Source: an uncultured Eggerthellaceae bacterium (GTDB taxonomy: Bacteria > Actinomycetota > Coriobacteriia > Coriobacteriales > Eggerthellaceae). From it: DNA of 10,883 bases. The position numbers and the translations under genes were made by a program. Each line of letters begins with the position of its first letter. The first letter of the stretch is position 1. Of this stretch, positions 1-6,621 are shown piece by piece. The notes under the pieces were generated by a model. It saw only the letters and a program-made list of their open reading frames with translations, was not told the DNA's origin and searched no databases. The stretch covers positions 1 through 10,883 of the forward strand of contig CAMOUE010000059.1 of assembly GCA_946626265.1 (NCBI GenBank), read 5' to 3'.

Positions 1-153
1 CCCGGAAGCGGCTTTGTCGCCCGCGCTCTCGACAGCCGCGACGTCAACCGCCGCATCTGCCGTCGTGGACTTGGCGGACTTGCGCACACGGCGCTTGGGC
101 TTTACGTCCTCCGCCTCGACGTTCACGATCTGCTCTTCGGTTACTTCTGCCAT
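1..153 (-). CDS. N-terminal fragment, probable transcription termination factor Rho
   Basis: The first 51 codons of a gene that runs off the left edge. The ATG at 153-151 directly follows the transaldolase stop codon (TAA then ATG), and a GGGAGAAAG sequence at the end of that gene could serve as ribosome binding site, so translation is probably coupled. The visible peptide starts MAEVTEEQIVNVEAEDVKPK and continues with a basic KRRVRKSAKS patch and an Ala/Val-rich stretch, which looks like a disordered N-terminal extension. No catalytic domain is visible. Rho is proposed because an fsa/tal-family gene often lies directly before rho in Gram-positive bacteria, and actinobacterial Rho proteins carry long charged N-terminal extensions. 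It could equally be another protein with a charged low-complexity N-terminus. That a gene starts here is much surer than its name. Confidence 0.5.
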   Translation of the reverse strand, partial: MAEVTEEQIVNVEAEDVKPKRRVRKSAKSTTADAAVDVAAVESAGDKAASG

Positions 154-834
154 TTACGCGTTCTGCACTTTCTCCCAGTCTTTCATGAATGCGTCGAGGC
201 CGCGGTCCGTCAGCGGATGCTGCACCATCTTCTTCAGCACGCCGAACGGCACAGTCGCGATGTCGGCGCCCATGAGCGCCGCCTGCGTCACATGGTTGGC
301 GGAGCGCACCGACGCGGCGATGATCTCGATCTGCTCGCCGTTGACCGTCGAATCGGTGAAATCGTAGTTAGCTATGGCCTGCACAACGTTGTTCAGCTGG
401 TCGAGGCCGTCTTCTGAGATGTCGTCGAAACGGCCGATGAACGGGCTGATGTAGCGCGCGCCCGCGCGTGCTGCCAGGATGGCCTGCGGCACCGAGAAGC
501 ACAGCGTCATGTTGACCGGGATGCCCTCGTCGGCGAGCGTGCGCGTCGCTGCGAGGCCTTCGACCATCGTCGGCACCTTCACGACGACGTTCGGCGCGAT
601 CGCCGCGAGCTCGCGACCGTCGCGCACGATCTCGTCGCGCGTCATGGCAACGCTTTCGGCGCTGACCGGACCGTCGACGATCTCGCAGATGCGCTTGATG
701 TGATTGTGGAAATCATCGAGCTTGCCGCCGATCCGCGCATAGAGCGACGGGTTGGTCGTAACACCTGCCAAAGCCCCCCAGCTCGCAGCCTCTTCGATTT
801 CGCTCAGGTCTGCGGTATCGAGAAAAAACTTCAT
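154..834 (-). CDS. fsa: Transaldolase, TalC/FSA family
   Basis: A 226-residue cytoplasmic (beta/alpha)8 enzyme of the fructose-6-phosphate aldolase/TalC family, acting in the non-oxidative pentose phosphate pathway. The start is set at the ATG at 834-832, which has a strong AAAGGAGGAG ribosome binding site just upstream; the nine-codon extension to 861 has none. Visible motifs are MKFFLDTAD at the N-terminus, TTNPS (26-30), the Schiff-base lysine Lys86 in VVVKVPT, and SPFIGRFDD near 130-137. Glu60 and Phe132 align with Gln59 and Tyr131 of E. coli FsaA. Transaldolases have Glu and Phe there, so dihydroxyacetone transfer is more likely than true aldolase activity although databases often call this family fsa. 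The gene is followed immediately by the putative rho and is preceded by a promoter-like sequence, so it probably starts a separate housekeeping transcript. Confidence 0.93.
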   Translation of the reverse strand: MKFFLDTADLSEIEEAASWGALAGVTTNPSLYARIGGKLDDFHNHIKRICEIVDGPVSAESVAMTRDEIVRDGRELAAIAPNVVVKVPTMVEGLAATRTLADEGIPVNMTLCFSVPQAILAARAGARYISPFIGRFDDISEDGLDQLNNVVQAIANYDFTDSTVNGEQIEIIAASVRSANHVTQAALMGADIATVPFGVLKKMVQHPLTDRGLDAFMKDWEKVQNA

Positions 835-836
835 GG

Positions 837-846
837 CTCCTCCTTT
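837..846 (-). promoter_or_regulatory. Ribosome binding site of the transaldolase gene
   Basis: Reads AAAGGAGGAG on the minus strand, four bases or so before the ATG at 834. It decides the start at codon 10 of the longer open frame. Confidence 0.8.
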
Positions 847-863
847 AGGATGGGATTGCATGA

Positions 864-887
864 CGTGCGAGCACGGCGCAATGCGCC
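864..887 (-). other. Two adjacent short hairpins in the transaldolase leader
   Basis: On the minus strand the predicted 5' untranslated region contains GGCGCATTGCGCC (875-887, a perfect 6-bp inverted repeat around one base), directly followed by CGTGCTCGCACG (864-875, a 5-bp inverted repeat around TC). They share one base. No T-run follows, so this is not a classical terminator. They lie about 20-40 nt before the ribosome binding site. They could be an mRNA leader structure or, for the GGCGCA palindrome, a protein binding site. The inverted repeats are directly visible; the function is unknown. Confidence 0.4.
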
Positions 888-929
888 TACTTGCTTATGC
901 ACGAATAGGGAATTAAAAGGACAAAACTC

Positions 930-958
930 ATACTAGACGATGGTTATCGCCGTTGCAA
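930..958 (-). promoter_or_regulatory. Probable sigma-70-type promoter for the transaldolase gene
   Basis: A minus-strand TTGCAA (953-958) is separated by exactly 17 bp from TAGTAT (930-935). Each hexamer matches the vegetative consensus (TTGACA, TATAAT) at four of six positions. Transcription would start near 923, giving a leader of about 90 nt. The region between the LCP stop and the transaldolase start (835-1028) has no gene and is richer in A/T around this site. Confidence 0.5.
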
Positions 959-1028
959 GAAAAACCCTCAAACCCGCTTGTTAAACTCCATCGATGCCCG
1001 TCAATCGCCGCAGCGCCCTTTTTCAGGC

Positions 1029-2633
1029 CTACTCCCCTTCGGATTCCTCCTCCGTAGCGGCAGTTGACGGCGGCCACAGAATCGACGTGGCATCGTATTC
1101 GTCCTCCACGTACTCGGGGTCTTCGCCCGCGTCGACGGCGGCCATGAGCTTTGCCCACGCCTCCGGATTCCGATAGCACATCCACAGGTCCCACCCGAGC
1201 GGGTTCAAGTCGCCGTCCCACGGACCGCTCGCCTCGTAGACCGTCATCTCGCCGCCGGCAAACGCCGTGGCGAGCGACGTGAAGTCCCCGACCTCCATGT
1301 CGGTGCTCACGTATTGCGCCAGATCCATGATCGTGCCCGGCATCTCCGGAAGCGGAACCTCGAGTACCTTCTCCAGCACGGCGACCATGAGCTGCCGCAC
1401 GTTTTCCTGGCGATGCTCGTCCTGGTCCTCGTCGTAATCCTTGCGGGCACGCGCGAAGAGCTGGGCGTGCTGGCCGTCGAGATGTTGGCGGCCCGCTTCC
1501 AGGTAGACGTCCTCGCCCGTGAGGGCGTCTTCGTACGATAGGTCAATATCGACGTCGACGTCCACGCCGCCGACGCGGTCGACGATGGATTGCAGGTCGG
1601 AGAAGCGCACGGACCCGTAATGCGAGATCTTCACGCCGGTCAGATCCTCGACAGCCTTGATGGAAGCAGCAACGCCGCCCCAGTTGAAGCATTCGTTGAT
1701 CTTGGACCATCCGCCGGCTTCGTCCTGGTAGGGCGTGTCGCGCGGAATCGAGACTATCGTGAGCTTGCGGTTCTTCTGATCGACCCGGACGAGCATCATG
1801 ACGTCCGAACGCTCGTAATCCCCGCTCTCGTATTCGTCATCCGACGTACCCGAACCTTCACGGGAATCAGAGCCCAAGATGAGAGCGTAGAACGGCTCGC
1901 CGTCCGCAACGGGCGTCAATGCGGCTATGGCAGCCGAGTCGGCGCCGTCGGCGAGCTTCTTGTTCAGGCTCGACACGTACCAGAACGCAGCGGCGCCGAG
2001 CAGGAGCAGCAATGCGACGATGACCGCGATGACGACCTTTGCCCTGCCCCCGCGCTTCTTCTGCATATTCCAATCGGGAGCAAACCCCGAATCGGCGCCG
2101 TCGGGAATAGGGGCAACGTCGGGGATGGGAGCCGCGTTGCGATAAGGCTGGCTCGCAGAACGGTCGGGCACCTGTGTCACGGGCACATAAGGACCCGTCG
2201 ACTGACGCGCAAACGCCTGGGTCCGTTGCACGTCTCGAATAGATTGACCTTGGTAAGCGAACGCCTGGGTCGGCTGGTCCGCCTGGCTGGCAAAAACAGG
2301 ACGGGCATACGCTTGGGTCGGCTGCCCAGCCTGACTCGCGCGCACCGGGCTCTCGTGCGCCTGGGTCGGCTGCTGCGCCGCTTCGCCCACACGCCGCTGG
2401 CTACGGACGGGGCTTTCGTCCCGATGGGAGGCATGCGGGAGCTCACGGGTCGAATCCGAGCCGTACCCGCCCCTCTCTTCGAGGACGTCGCCATAAGCGG
2501 TCGATGCTGGCTGGGCGTGCTTTCCCCGCCGCTCGCCGAGCCGACTGCCGGAACCGACTTCGATTTCCGTGGAAGGTTTTGCGTGTGCTGCGTGTTTGGG
2601 TGTTCGATTCTGCGCCAAAGCGTCTCTTCCCAT
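1029..2633 (-). CDS. LytR-CpsA-Psr (LCP) family glycopolymer ligase
   Basis: A 534-residue protein of the family that transfers undecaprenyl-linked glycopolymers (teichoic acids, capsule, arabinogalactan-like polymers) to peptidoglycan at the outer membrane face. Layout: a long Gln/Pro-rich cytoplasmic region (1-197) with four 16-residue repeats (88-144), a basic KKRGGRAK flank, one transmembrane helix (about 200-222), the LCP catalytic domain (about 248-425), then a C-terminal region ending in an acidic Glu-rich tail. Catalytic-domain hallmarks seen are LILGSDSRE (Asp255, Arg258), the ERSD motif (Arg275, Asp277), SIPRDT (Arg298, Asp299), SKINECFNWGG, and FARARKD (394-399) followed by HRQENVRQ. 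The ATG at 2633 has no clear ribosome binding site; a TTG at 2618, preceded by GGGAAGAG, is an alternative start. The gene lies 142 bp downstream of rfbC, which fits a role in attaching a rhamnose-containing wall polymer, but the polymer is not shown. Confidence 0.93.
   Translation of the reverse strand: MGRDALAQNRTPKHAAHAKPSTEIEVGSGSRLGERRGKHAQPASTAYGDVLEERGGYGSDSTRELPHASHRDESPVRSQRRVGEAAQQPTQAHESPVRASQAGQPTQAYARPVFASQADQPTQAFAYQGQSIRDVQRTQAFARQSTGPYVPVTQVPDRSASQPYRNAAPIPDVAPIPDGADSGFAPDWNMQKKRGGRAKVVIAVIVALLLLLGAAAFWYVSSLNKKLADGADSAAIAALTPVADGEPFYALILGSDSREGSGTSDDEYESGDYERSDVMMLVRVDQKNRKLTIVSIPRDTPYQDEAGGWSKINECFNWGGVAASIKAVEDLTGVKISHYGSVRFSDLQSIVDRVGGVDVDVDIDLSYEDALTGEDVYLEAGRQHLDGQHAQLFARARKDYDEDQDEHRQENVRQLMVAVLEKVLEVPLPEMPGTIMDLAQYVSTDMEVGDFTSLATAFAGGEMTVYEASGPWDGDLNPLGWDLWMCYRNPEAWAKLMAAVDAGEDPEYVEDEYDATSILWPPSTAATEEESEGE
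2202..2372 (-). repeat. 48-bp (16-residue) in-frame tandem repeat in the LCP gene
   Basis: The motif CGCCTGGGTCGGCTG (plus strand), or a close variant, begins at 2214, 2262, 2310 and 2358, exactly 48 bp apart. In the protein this gives Q-[PR]-T-Q-A at residues 88, 104, 120 and 136, with A-[FYH] following and partly conserved linkers such as RPVFASQAD and SPVRASQAG. The last unit is incomplete. It lies wholly in the predicted cytoplasmic, disordered N-terminus. Confidence 0.85.
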
Positions 2634-2682
2634 CGGGGGCGTTGATATAGATTGAACTAGAGCGTAATGCTACTACACGGCT

Positions 2683-2699
2683 TCGAATCACATCGAATC
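2683..2699. promoter_or_regulatory. Candidate operator upstream of the LCP gene (TCGAATC direct repeat)
   Basis: TCGAATC occurs at 2683-2689 and again at 2693-2699, one DNA helical turn apart, inside the 142-bp gap between rfbC and the LCP gene. The 9-mer TGATTCGAA on the minus strand here recurs on the plus strand in the rfbB-rfbC gap at 3394-3402. The spacing resembles sites bound by tandem-binding regulators, but no regulator gene is in the window and chance is possible. No convincing -35/-10 pair was found for the LCP gene. Confidence 0.2.
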
Positions 2700-2775
2700 T
2701 GGATACAATCAACAACGGACCGACAAGGGCATTCGCAAAGGGCGCACGAACGGGAAGCGTGCCAAACCTGACGAT

Positions 2776-3372
2776 CTAGCGCATCGCGGCTGGCGCGAAT
2801 GCGGGATGCCGCTTGTCCTTCTCGCTCAGGACGACTTTCGCCGGATCGAAGGCGTCGTCGCCCTCGAGCGGGGGCCATTCGATGCCTATGGTTGGATCGT
2901 TCCACATCAATCCGCCCTCGTCGCCGGGATGGTACACGTCATCGCACTTGTAGCAGAACTCGGCGCTCTCCGACAAGACCAGAAAGCCGTGCGCGAATCC
3001 GCGGGGGATGAAGAACTGCCGGTTGTTCTTCGCCGAGAGCACCGCGCCCGTCCATTGCCCGTACGTGCCGCTCCCCGGACGCAAGTCAACGGCAACATCG
3101 AACACCGTGCCGGATACGACGCGCACGAGTTTCGCCTGCGGGTGCTCGATTTGGTAATGGAGGCCCCTGAGCACTCCCCGAGTCGACGAGGACTGGTTGT
3201 CCTGAACGAACTCGGCGTCGATGCCTCCCGCCACGAAATCCGGGCGCTTGTACGTTTCCATGAAATAGCCCCGCTCGTCACCGTACGACTTCATGTCGAC
3301 GATCACGACGCCGTCGATGGGCGTGCGCGTGAACGTGAAGTTCCCAGAAACTACCTGATCGTGTCCTGCCAT
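2776..3372 (-). CDS. rfbC: dTDP-4-dehydrorhamnose 3,5-epimerase
   Basis: A 198-residue cytoplasmic cupin-fold enzyme that epimerises C3 and C5 of dTDP-4-dehydro-6-deoxyglucose, the third step of dTDP-L-rhamnose synthesis. The start at 3372 has GAGGGGAG about ten bases upstream and gives a normal family length; the frame stays open to 3771 but that extension reads as non-coding. Family signatures seen are DERGYFMETY (32-41), the FVQDNQSSSTRGVLRGLHYQ block with the catalytic base His72, Lys81, FIPRGFAHGFLVLS (121-134), catalytic Tyr141 in CYKCDDVYHP, and WNDPTIGIEWP (157-167). It lies 71 bp after rfbB, the largest gap inside the rfb cluster, and is the last of the four rhamnose genes before the LCP gene. 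Confidence 0.97.
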   Translation of the reverse strand: MAGHDQVVSGNFTFTRTPIDGVVIVDMKSYGDERGYFMETYKRPDFVAGGIDAEFVQDNQSSSTRGVLRGLHYQIEHPQAKLVRVVSGTVFDVAVDLRPGSGTYGQWTGAVLSAKNNRQFFIPRGFAHGFLVLSESAEFCYKCDDVYHPGDEGGLMWNDPTIGIEWPPLEGDDAFDPAKVVLSEKDKRHPAFAPAAMR

Positions 3373-3443
3373 GTACCCGAGGCTCCCCTCACATGATTCG
3401 AAACGTACTCGACGCCGCATTCTGTCATCGAGATCCTGCTCCC

Positions 3444-4463
3444 CTATTGCCCTTGTGCGGCGTATTTCGCCTCTGTGGCCTCCTTGGCTCCCTGCCACCA
3501 CTCCACGTTGTCGCGGTACCACGCGATCGTGTCGGAGAGCCCCTCGGCAAAATCCGTGTGCGCGGGCTCCCAGCCCAGTTCGCGACGCAGCTTCGAGGCG
3601 TCGATCGCGTAGCGGCGGTCGTGGCCGGGCCGATCTCGGACCCAATCGAAGTCGTCGGGCCCGCGCCCCATCGCAGCCAGTATCGCGCGCAGGACGTCGA
3701 TGTTCGACCGCTCGCCGTCGGCTCCAACGAGGTAGGTCTCGCCGGGCACGCCGCGCGTGAGCACGGCCCACACGGCGGAAGAGTGGTCTTCAGTGTGGAT
3801 CCAGTCGCGCACGTTCTTCCCGTCGCCGTAGAGCTTCGGGCGGATACCGGACAGGATGTTCGTGATCTGGCGCGGGATGAACTTCTCGACATGCTGGCGC
3901 GGGCCGTAGTTGTTCGAGCAGTTCGAGATCGTCGCCGCAACCCCGTAGGTGCGATGCCAGGCGCGCACGAGCAGGTCGCTCGAGGCCTTGGTCGACGAGT
4001 AGGGGCTCGACGGCCGGTAGGGGGTCTCTTCGGTGAAACGCGCCGGGTCGTCGAGCGCCAGGTCGCCGTAGACCTCGTCGGTCGATATGTGGTGGAAGCG
4101 CGTTCCGTGGCGCCGTGCAGCCTCGAGCAGCTGGTAGGTGCCCTCGACGTTCGTGCGCACGAACGGCTCGGGATCGGCGATGGAGTTGTCGTTGTGCGAT
4201 TCCGCCGCGAAGTGGACGACGGCGTCGGCGGTCGGGAACAGTTTTTCGAGCAGCCCGGCGTCGCATATGTCGCCGCGCACGAAGTCCATGCGGTCATCCG
4301 GGATTCCCGCGAGGTTGTCGAGGTTGCCGGCATAGGTGAGCTTGTCGAGCACCGTGACGTGCACGCCCGGCTGCCTGTCGACCACCCAGTGCACGAAGTT
4401 CGACCCGATGAAGCCGGCCCCGCCGGTCACGATGATGCTCTTCGGCTTGAATTCCTCTGCCAT
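3444..4463 (-). CDS. rfbB: dTDP-glucose 4,6-dehydratase
   Basis: A 339-residue NAD-dependent short-chain dehydrogenase/reductase of the extended type that converts dTDP-D-glucose to dTDP-4-dehydro-6-deoxy-D-glucose, the second step of dTDP-L-rhamnose synthesis. The Rossmann motif TGGAGFIGSN lies at 13-22, with DKLTYAGNLDNL at 40-51. The catalytic Thr128-Asp129-Glu130 is in STDEVYGDL and the Tyr155/Lys159 pair in PYSSTK. The NNYGPRQHVEKFIP and YGDGKNVRDWIH substrate-site blocks are also present. The HFAAESHNDNSI variant of the usual HVDRS motif is known in Gram-positive homologues. The ATG at 4463 follows the rfbD stop by two bases and has GGGGGA upstream, so translation is probably coupled. 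Confidence 0.97.
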   Translation of the reverse strand: MAEEFKPKSIIVTGGAGFIGSNFVHWVVDRQPGVHVTVLDKLTYAGNLDNLAGIPDDRMDFVRGDICDAGLLEKLFPTADAVVHFAAESHNDNSIADPEPFVRTNVEGTYQLLEAARRHGTRFHHISTDEVYGDLALDDPARFTEETPYRPSSPYSSTKASSDLLVRAWHRTYGVAATISNCSNNYGPRQHVEKFIPRQITNILSGIRPKLYGDGKNVRDWIHTEDHSSAVWAVLTRGVPGETYLVGADGERSNIDVLRAILAAMGRGPDDFDWVRDRPGHDRRYAIDASKLRRELGWEPAHTDFAEGLSDTIAWYRDNVEWWQGAKEATEAKYAAQGQ

Positions 4464-4465
4464 GT

Positions 4466-5371
4466 CTAGTCCCCCAACTCCGGTAGGTTATGCATGTAAT
4501 CTGCCAGCGCATCGCGCCAAGGGCGCATCTCGTCGCCGACCGTATCGCGCAAACGGGCGTTCTCCAGGCTCGAATACGCCGGACGGTCCGCCGAATTCGG
4601 AAAACGCAGCTTGTACTCGGCGGACGTGAGCGGCTCCTTCTCGCAGGCGAGACCCGCCGCGTCGACGACGGCGCACGCGAAGTCGAACCAGCTGCACGTC
4701 CCGTTGTTCGTGCAATGGTATGTGCCGAAGTCCTCGCCCGATGCGAGCGCCAGTATCTCGTACGCAAGGTCGTTTGCGCTCGTGGGATTGCCCATCTGAT
4801 CGCTAACGACCGATATCTTCCCGTGATCTTTCGCGAGCCTGATCATGGTCTTGGCGAAGTTTCGCCCGACATACCCGTAAAGCCACGCCGTGCGAACGAT
4901 AAACGACCTTTCGCAAGCGTCCGCGACAAGCACTTCGCCAGCCCATTTCGTGCGTCCATACGCGGATATGGGGCAAACGTGGTCGGTTTCGACGCGCGGA
5001 CGCGGATCGTCGCCCGCGAACACGTAATCGGTCGAGACGTGCACGAGCTTGGCGCCGCATGCCTGCGCGGATCGCGCGAGATAGAGCGCTCCGAGCGCAT
5101 TCACCTTGAACGCGCCAGCTTCGTCTGATTCGCAACCGTCGACGTTAGTGACAGCGGCGCAGTTCACGACCATATCGTAGGGGCCGTGCGCGGCGAACCA
5201 CGAACGAACCGCATGCGCATCCGATATGTCGAGAACGTCGTAATCGACGTAGTCGACGACGGCGTCCTCGTAACAGGAGGGAATCGCGCCGACCTCGGCT
5301 TCGCCGGTTTCGAGGCAGCGCCTAAGCTCGCTTCCCAGCTGCCCGCGCGCCCCCGTTACAAGCAATCTCAC
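4466..5371 (-). CDS. rfbD: dTDP-4-dehydrorhamnose reductase
   Basis: A 301-residue NAD(P)H-dependent reductase that makes dTDP-L-rhamnose in the final step of the pathway. It shows the N-terminal nucleotide-binding motif TGARGQLG (6-13), NCAAVTNVDGCE (70-81), HVSTDYVFAG (111-120) and the catalytic YGRTK (Tyr138, Lys142), followed by VRTAWLYG. The start is GTG at 5371-5369; it shares the four bases GTGA with the rfbA stop codon, and GGAAGGGG lies about ten bases upstream inside rfbA. This overlap argues for translational coupling with rfbA. The length is normal for the family. Confidence 0.97.
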   Translation of the reverse strand: MRLLVTGARGQLGSELRRCLETGEAEVGAIPSCYEDAVVDYVDYDVLDISDAHAVRSWFAAHGPYDMVVNCAAVTNVDGCESDEAGAFKVNALGALYLARSAQACGAKLVHVSTDYVFAGDDPRPRVETDHVCPISAYGRTKWAGEVLVADACERSFIVRTAWLYGYVGRNFAKTMIRLAKDHGKISVVSDQMGNPTSANDLAYEILALASGEDFGTYHCTNNGTCSWFDFACAVVDAAGLACEKEPLTSAEYKLRFPNSADRPAYSSLENARLRDTVGDEMRPWRDALADYMHNLPELGD

Positions 5372-6273
5372 TCGTCATACCCCTTCCCGACGACGATCTT
5401 GCCCTCGGCGACCCTCAGCAGGTGGCTGCCGTATTCGCTCTTGGCGTAACGGTCGGCCGCCTCGAGCAACGCCTCGCGCCCGATCCAGCCGTTCTCGTAG
5501 GCTATCTCCTCGAGAATCGAGACCGGCAGACCCTGGCTGCGCTCGACGGCGCGCACGAACTCAGAGGCCTCGAAGAGGCTTTCCATCGTCCCCGTATCGA
5601 GCCAGGCATAGCCACGCCCGAGCGTCACGACGTTGAGCGATCCGTCAGCGAGGTACATCTGGTTGAGCGTGGTGATCTCGAGCTCGCCGCGGGCGGACGG
5701 CCGCACCTGCTTGGCTAGCTCGCAGACGCGCGAGTCATAGAAGTACAAGCCCGTGACCGCGTAACTGCTCTTGGGGTGCTCGGGCTTCTCCTCTATGGAC
5801 ACCGCGTTGAAGTCCGCATCGAATTCGACGACGCCGAAACGCTCGGGGTCGTCGACATGGTAACCGAACACGGTTGCGCCGCCGCGGCGTTCGGCCGACT
5901 CGACGGCGCGGCGAAGATGGCGCTTCAGACCGTTGCCGTAGAAGATGTTGTCGCCGAGCACGAGAGCGCACGGATCGCCGGCGATGAACTCCTCGCCGAT
6001 GATGAAGGCCTGTGCGAGTCCGTCGGGTGACGGCTGTTCGGCATAGGAGAGCGCAAGCCCGAACTGAGATCCGTCGCCGAGCAGCCGCTCGAAGTTCGGC
6101 AGGTCCGTCGGCGTCGAGATGATGAGTATCTCGCGGATGCCCGCCATCATGAGCACGGACAGCGGGTAGTAGATCATGGGCTTGTCGTAGACCGGCAGCA
6201 GCTGCTTGCTGGTCACGGTGGTCAGCGGATACAGGCGCGTTCCGCTGCCGCCCGCGAGGACGATTCCCTTCAT
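5368..6273 (-). CDS. rfbA: Glucose-1-phosphate thymidylyltransferase
   Basis: A 301-residue nucleotidyltransferase that joins dTTP and glucose-1-phosphate to give dTDP-glucose, the entry step of dTDP-L-rhamnose synthesis, usually feedback-controlled by the end product. The signature LAGGSGTRLYPLT (6-18) is followed by SKQLLPVYDKPMIYYPL, EQPSPDGLAQAF (79-90), the metal-binding Asp in LGDNIFYG (Asp108), SIEEKPEHPKS and YAWLDTGTMESL. The start chosen is ATG at 6273, because homologues begin MKGI[VI]LAGG and GTGAGAG lies just upstream. An in-frame ATG at 6291 would add six residues but directly abuts a 35-bp palindrome and has no ribosome binding site. It begins the rfbA-D-B-C set; if the palindrome is a strong terminator, the set needs its own promoter, which is not clear. 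Confidence 0.97.
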   Translation of the reverse strand: MKGIVLAGGSGTRLYPLTTVTSKQLLPVYDKPMIYYPLSVLMMAGIREILIISTPTDLPNFERLLGDGSQFGLALSYAEQPSPDGLAQAFIIGEEFIAGDPCALVLGDNIFYGNGLKRHLRRAVESAERRGGATVFGYHVDDPERFGVVEFDADFNAVSIEEKPEHPKSSYAVTGLYFYDSRVCELAKQVRPSARGELEITTLNQMYLADGSLNVVTLGRGYAWLDTGTMESLFEASEFVRAVERSQGLPVSILEEIAYENGWIGREALLEAADRYAKSEYGSHLLRVAEGKIVVGKGYDE

Positions 6274-6291
6274 AGGCGCTCTCACTTTCAT

Positions 6292-6326
6292 AATGTGAAA
6301 AAGGGGAGTCTCCCCTTTTTCACATT
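6292..6326 (-). terminator. Perfect 35-bp palindrome, probable intrinsic terminator after the dlt-like operon
   Basis: Seventeen-base arms (AATGTGAAAAAGGGGAG and its exact complement) flank one central base. As RNA from the minus strand it forms a GGGGA-rich stem followed by UUUUU, the form of a Rho-independent terminator; because of the A-run on the other arm it would look the same from the other strand. It starts 27 bp after the carrier-protein stop codon and ends 18 bp before the rfbA start. An operator or attenuator for rfbA is an alternative, since the 5' leader of rfbA would otherwise have almost no room. Confidence 0.7.
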
Positions 6327-6353
6327 GTACGGGTTTAGATTGGGTATCCCATT

Positions 6354-6596
6354 CTAGTCTTCGTCAAGCAAGCGCTCGATCAGCGCGCGGATGGACTCGG
6401 CGCTGTTGAAGCTCGCGGGAACGATGTCCTTGGCGGGCACGGCGACATCGAACTCGTCGTCGATTGCTGCGATGATGGAGATGATGTCAAACGACGTGAG
6501 CACGCGGTCGTCGACCAGCGTGGTGCAGTTCTCGTAATCGGCGTCCTCGTTGACGTCCTGAAGAAGCTCGATGACCGATTCCAGCGTAGGTTCCAT
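6354..6596 (-). CDS. Acyl carrier protein, DltC-like
   Basis: An 80-residue acidic carrier protein. Ser35 in VLTSFDIISII is the predicted site for 4'-phosphopantetheine, which would hold the aminoacyl group as a thioester. The Ser-Phe pair and the downstream EFDVAVP segment resemble DltC (LDSFGTVELL and RFDILVP in B. subtilis) more than fatty-acid ACP, which has DSL. The Asp normally before the serine is Thr here. The ATG at 6596 has GAGGAGAG upstream and lies 25 bp after the PLP enzyme gene. Its partners are presumably the adenylating enzyme encoded at 7823-9334, which would load it, the PLP enzyme, and the MBOAT protein, which would receive its cargo. It is the last gene of the operon, before a terminator-like palindrome. 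Confidence 0.92.
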   Translation of the reverse strand: MEPTLESVIELLQDVNEDADYENCTTLVDDRVLTSFDIISIIAAIDDEFDVAVPAKDIVPASFNSAESIRALIERLLDED

Positions 6597-6621
6597 GCTT
6601 AACTCTCCTCTATTCCATTGC

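Noticed and set aside
2202..2372. Evenly spaced 48-bp repeats that could suggest a CRISPR array
   Set aside because: The repeats are in frame within a protein gene, imperfect, only four in number, and encode a low-complexity region.
2744..2762. GCACG/CGTGC hairpin 14 bp after the rfbC stop as a terminator
   Set aside because: The stem has only five pairs, a nine-base loop and no T-run after it on the minus strand.
3351..3428. A 25-codon minus-strand frame starting MTECGVEYVS between rfbB and rfbC
   Set aside because: It has a GGGGAG upstream and could be a leader peptide, but it overlaps the rfbC start out of frame and has no regulatory-peptide features; chance is more likely.
3373..3771. 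Upstream extension of the rfbC frame, giving 331 residues
   Set aside because: It overlaps rfbB and reads as Arg-rich out-of-frame translation. The internal ATG at 3372 has a ribosome binding site and gives the normal family length.
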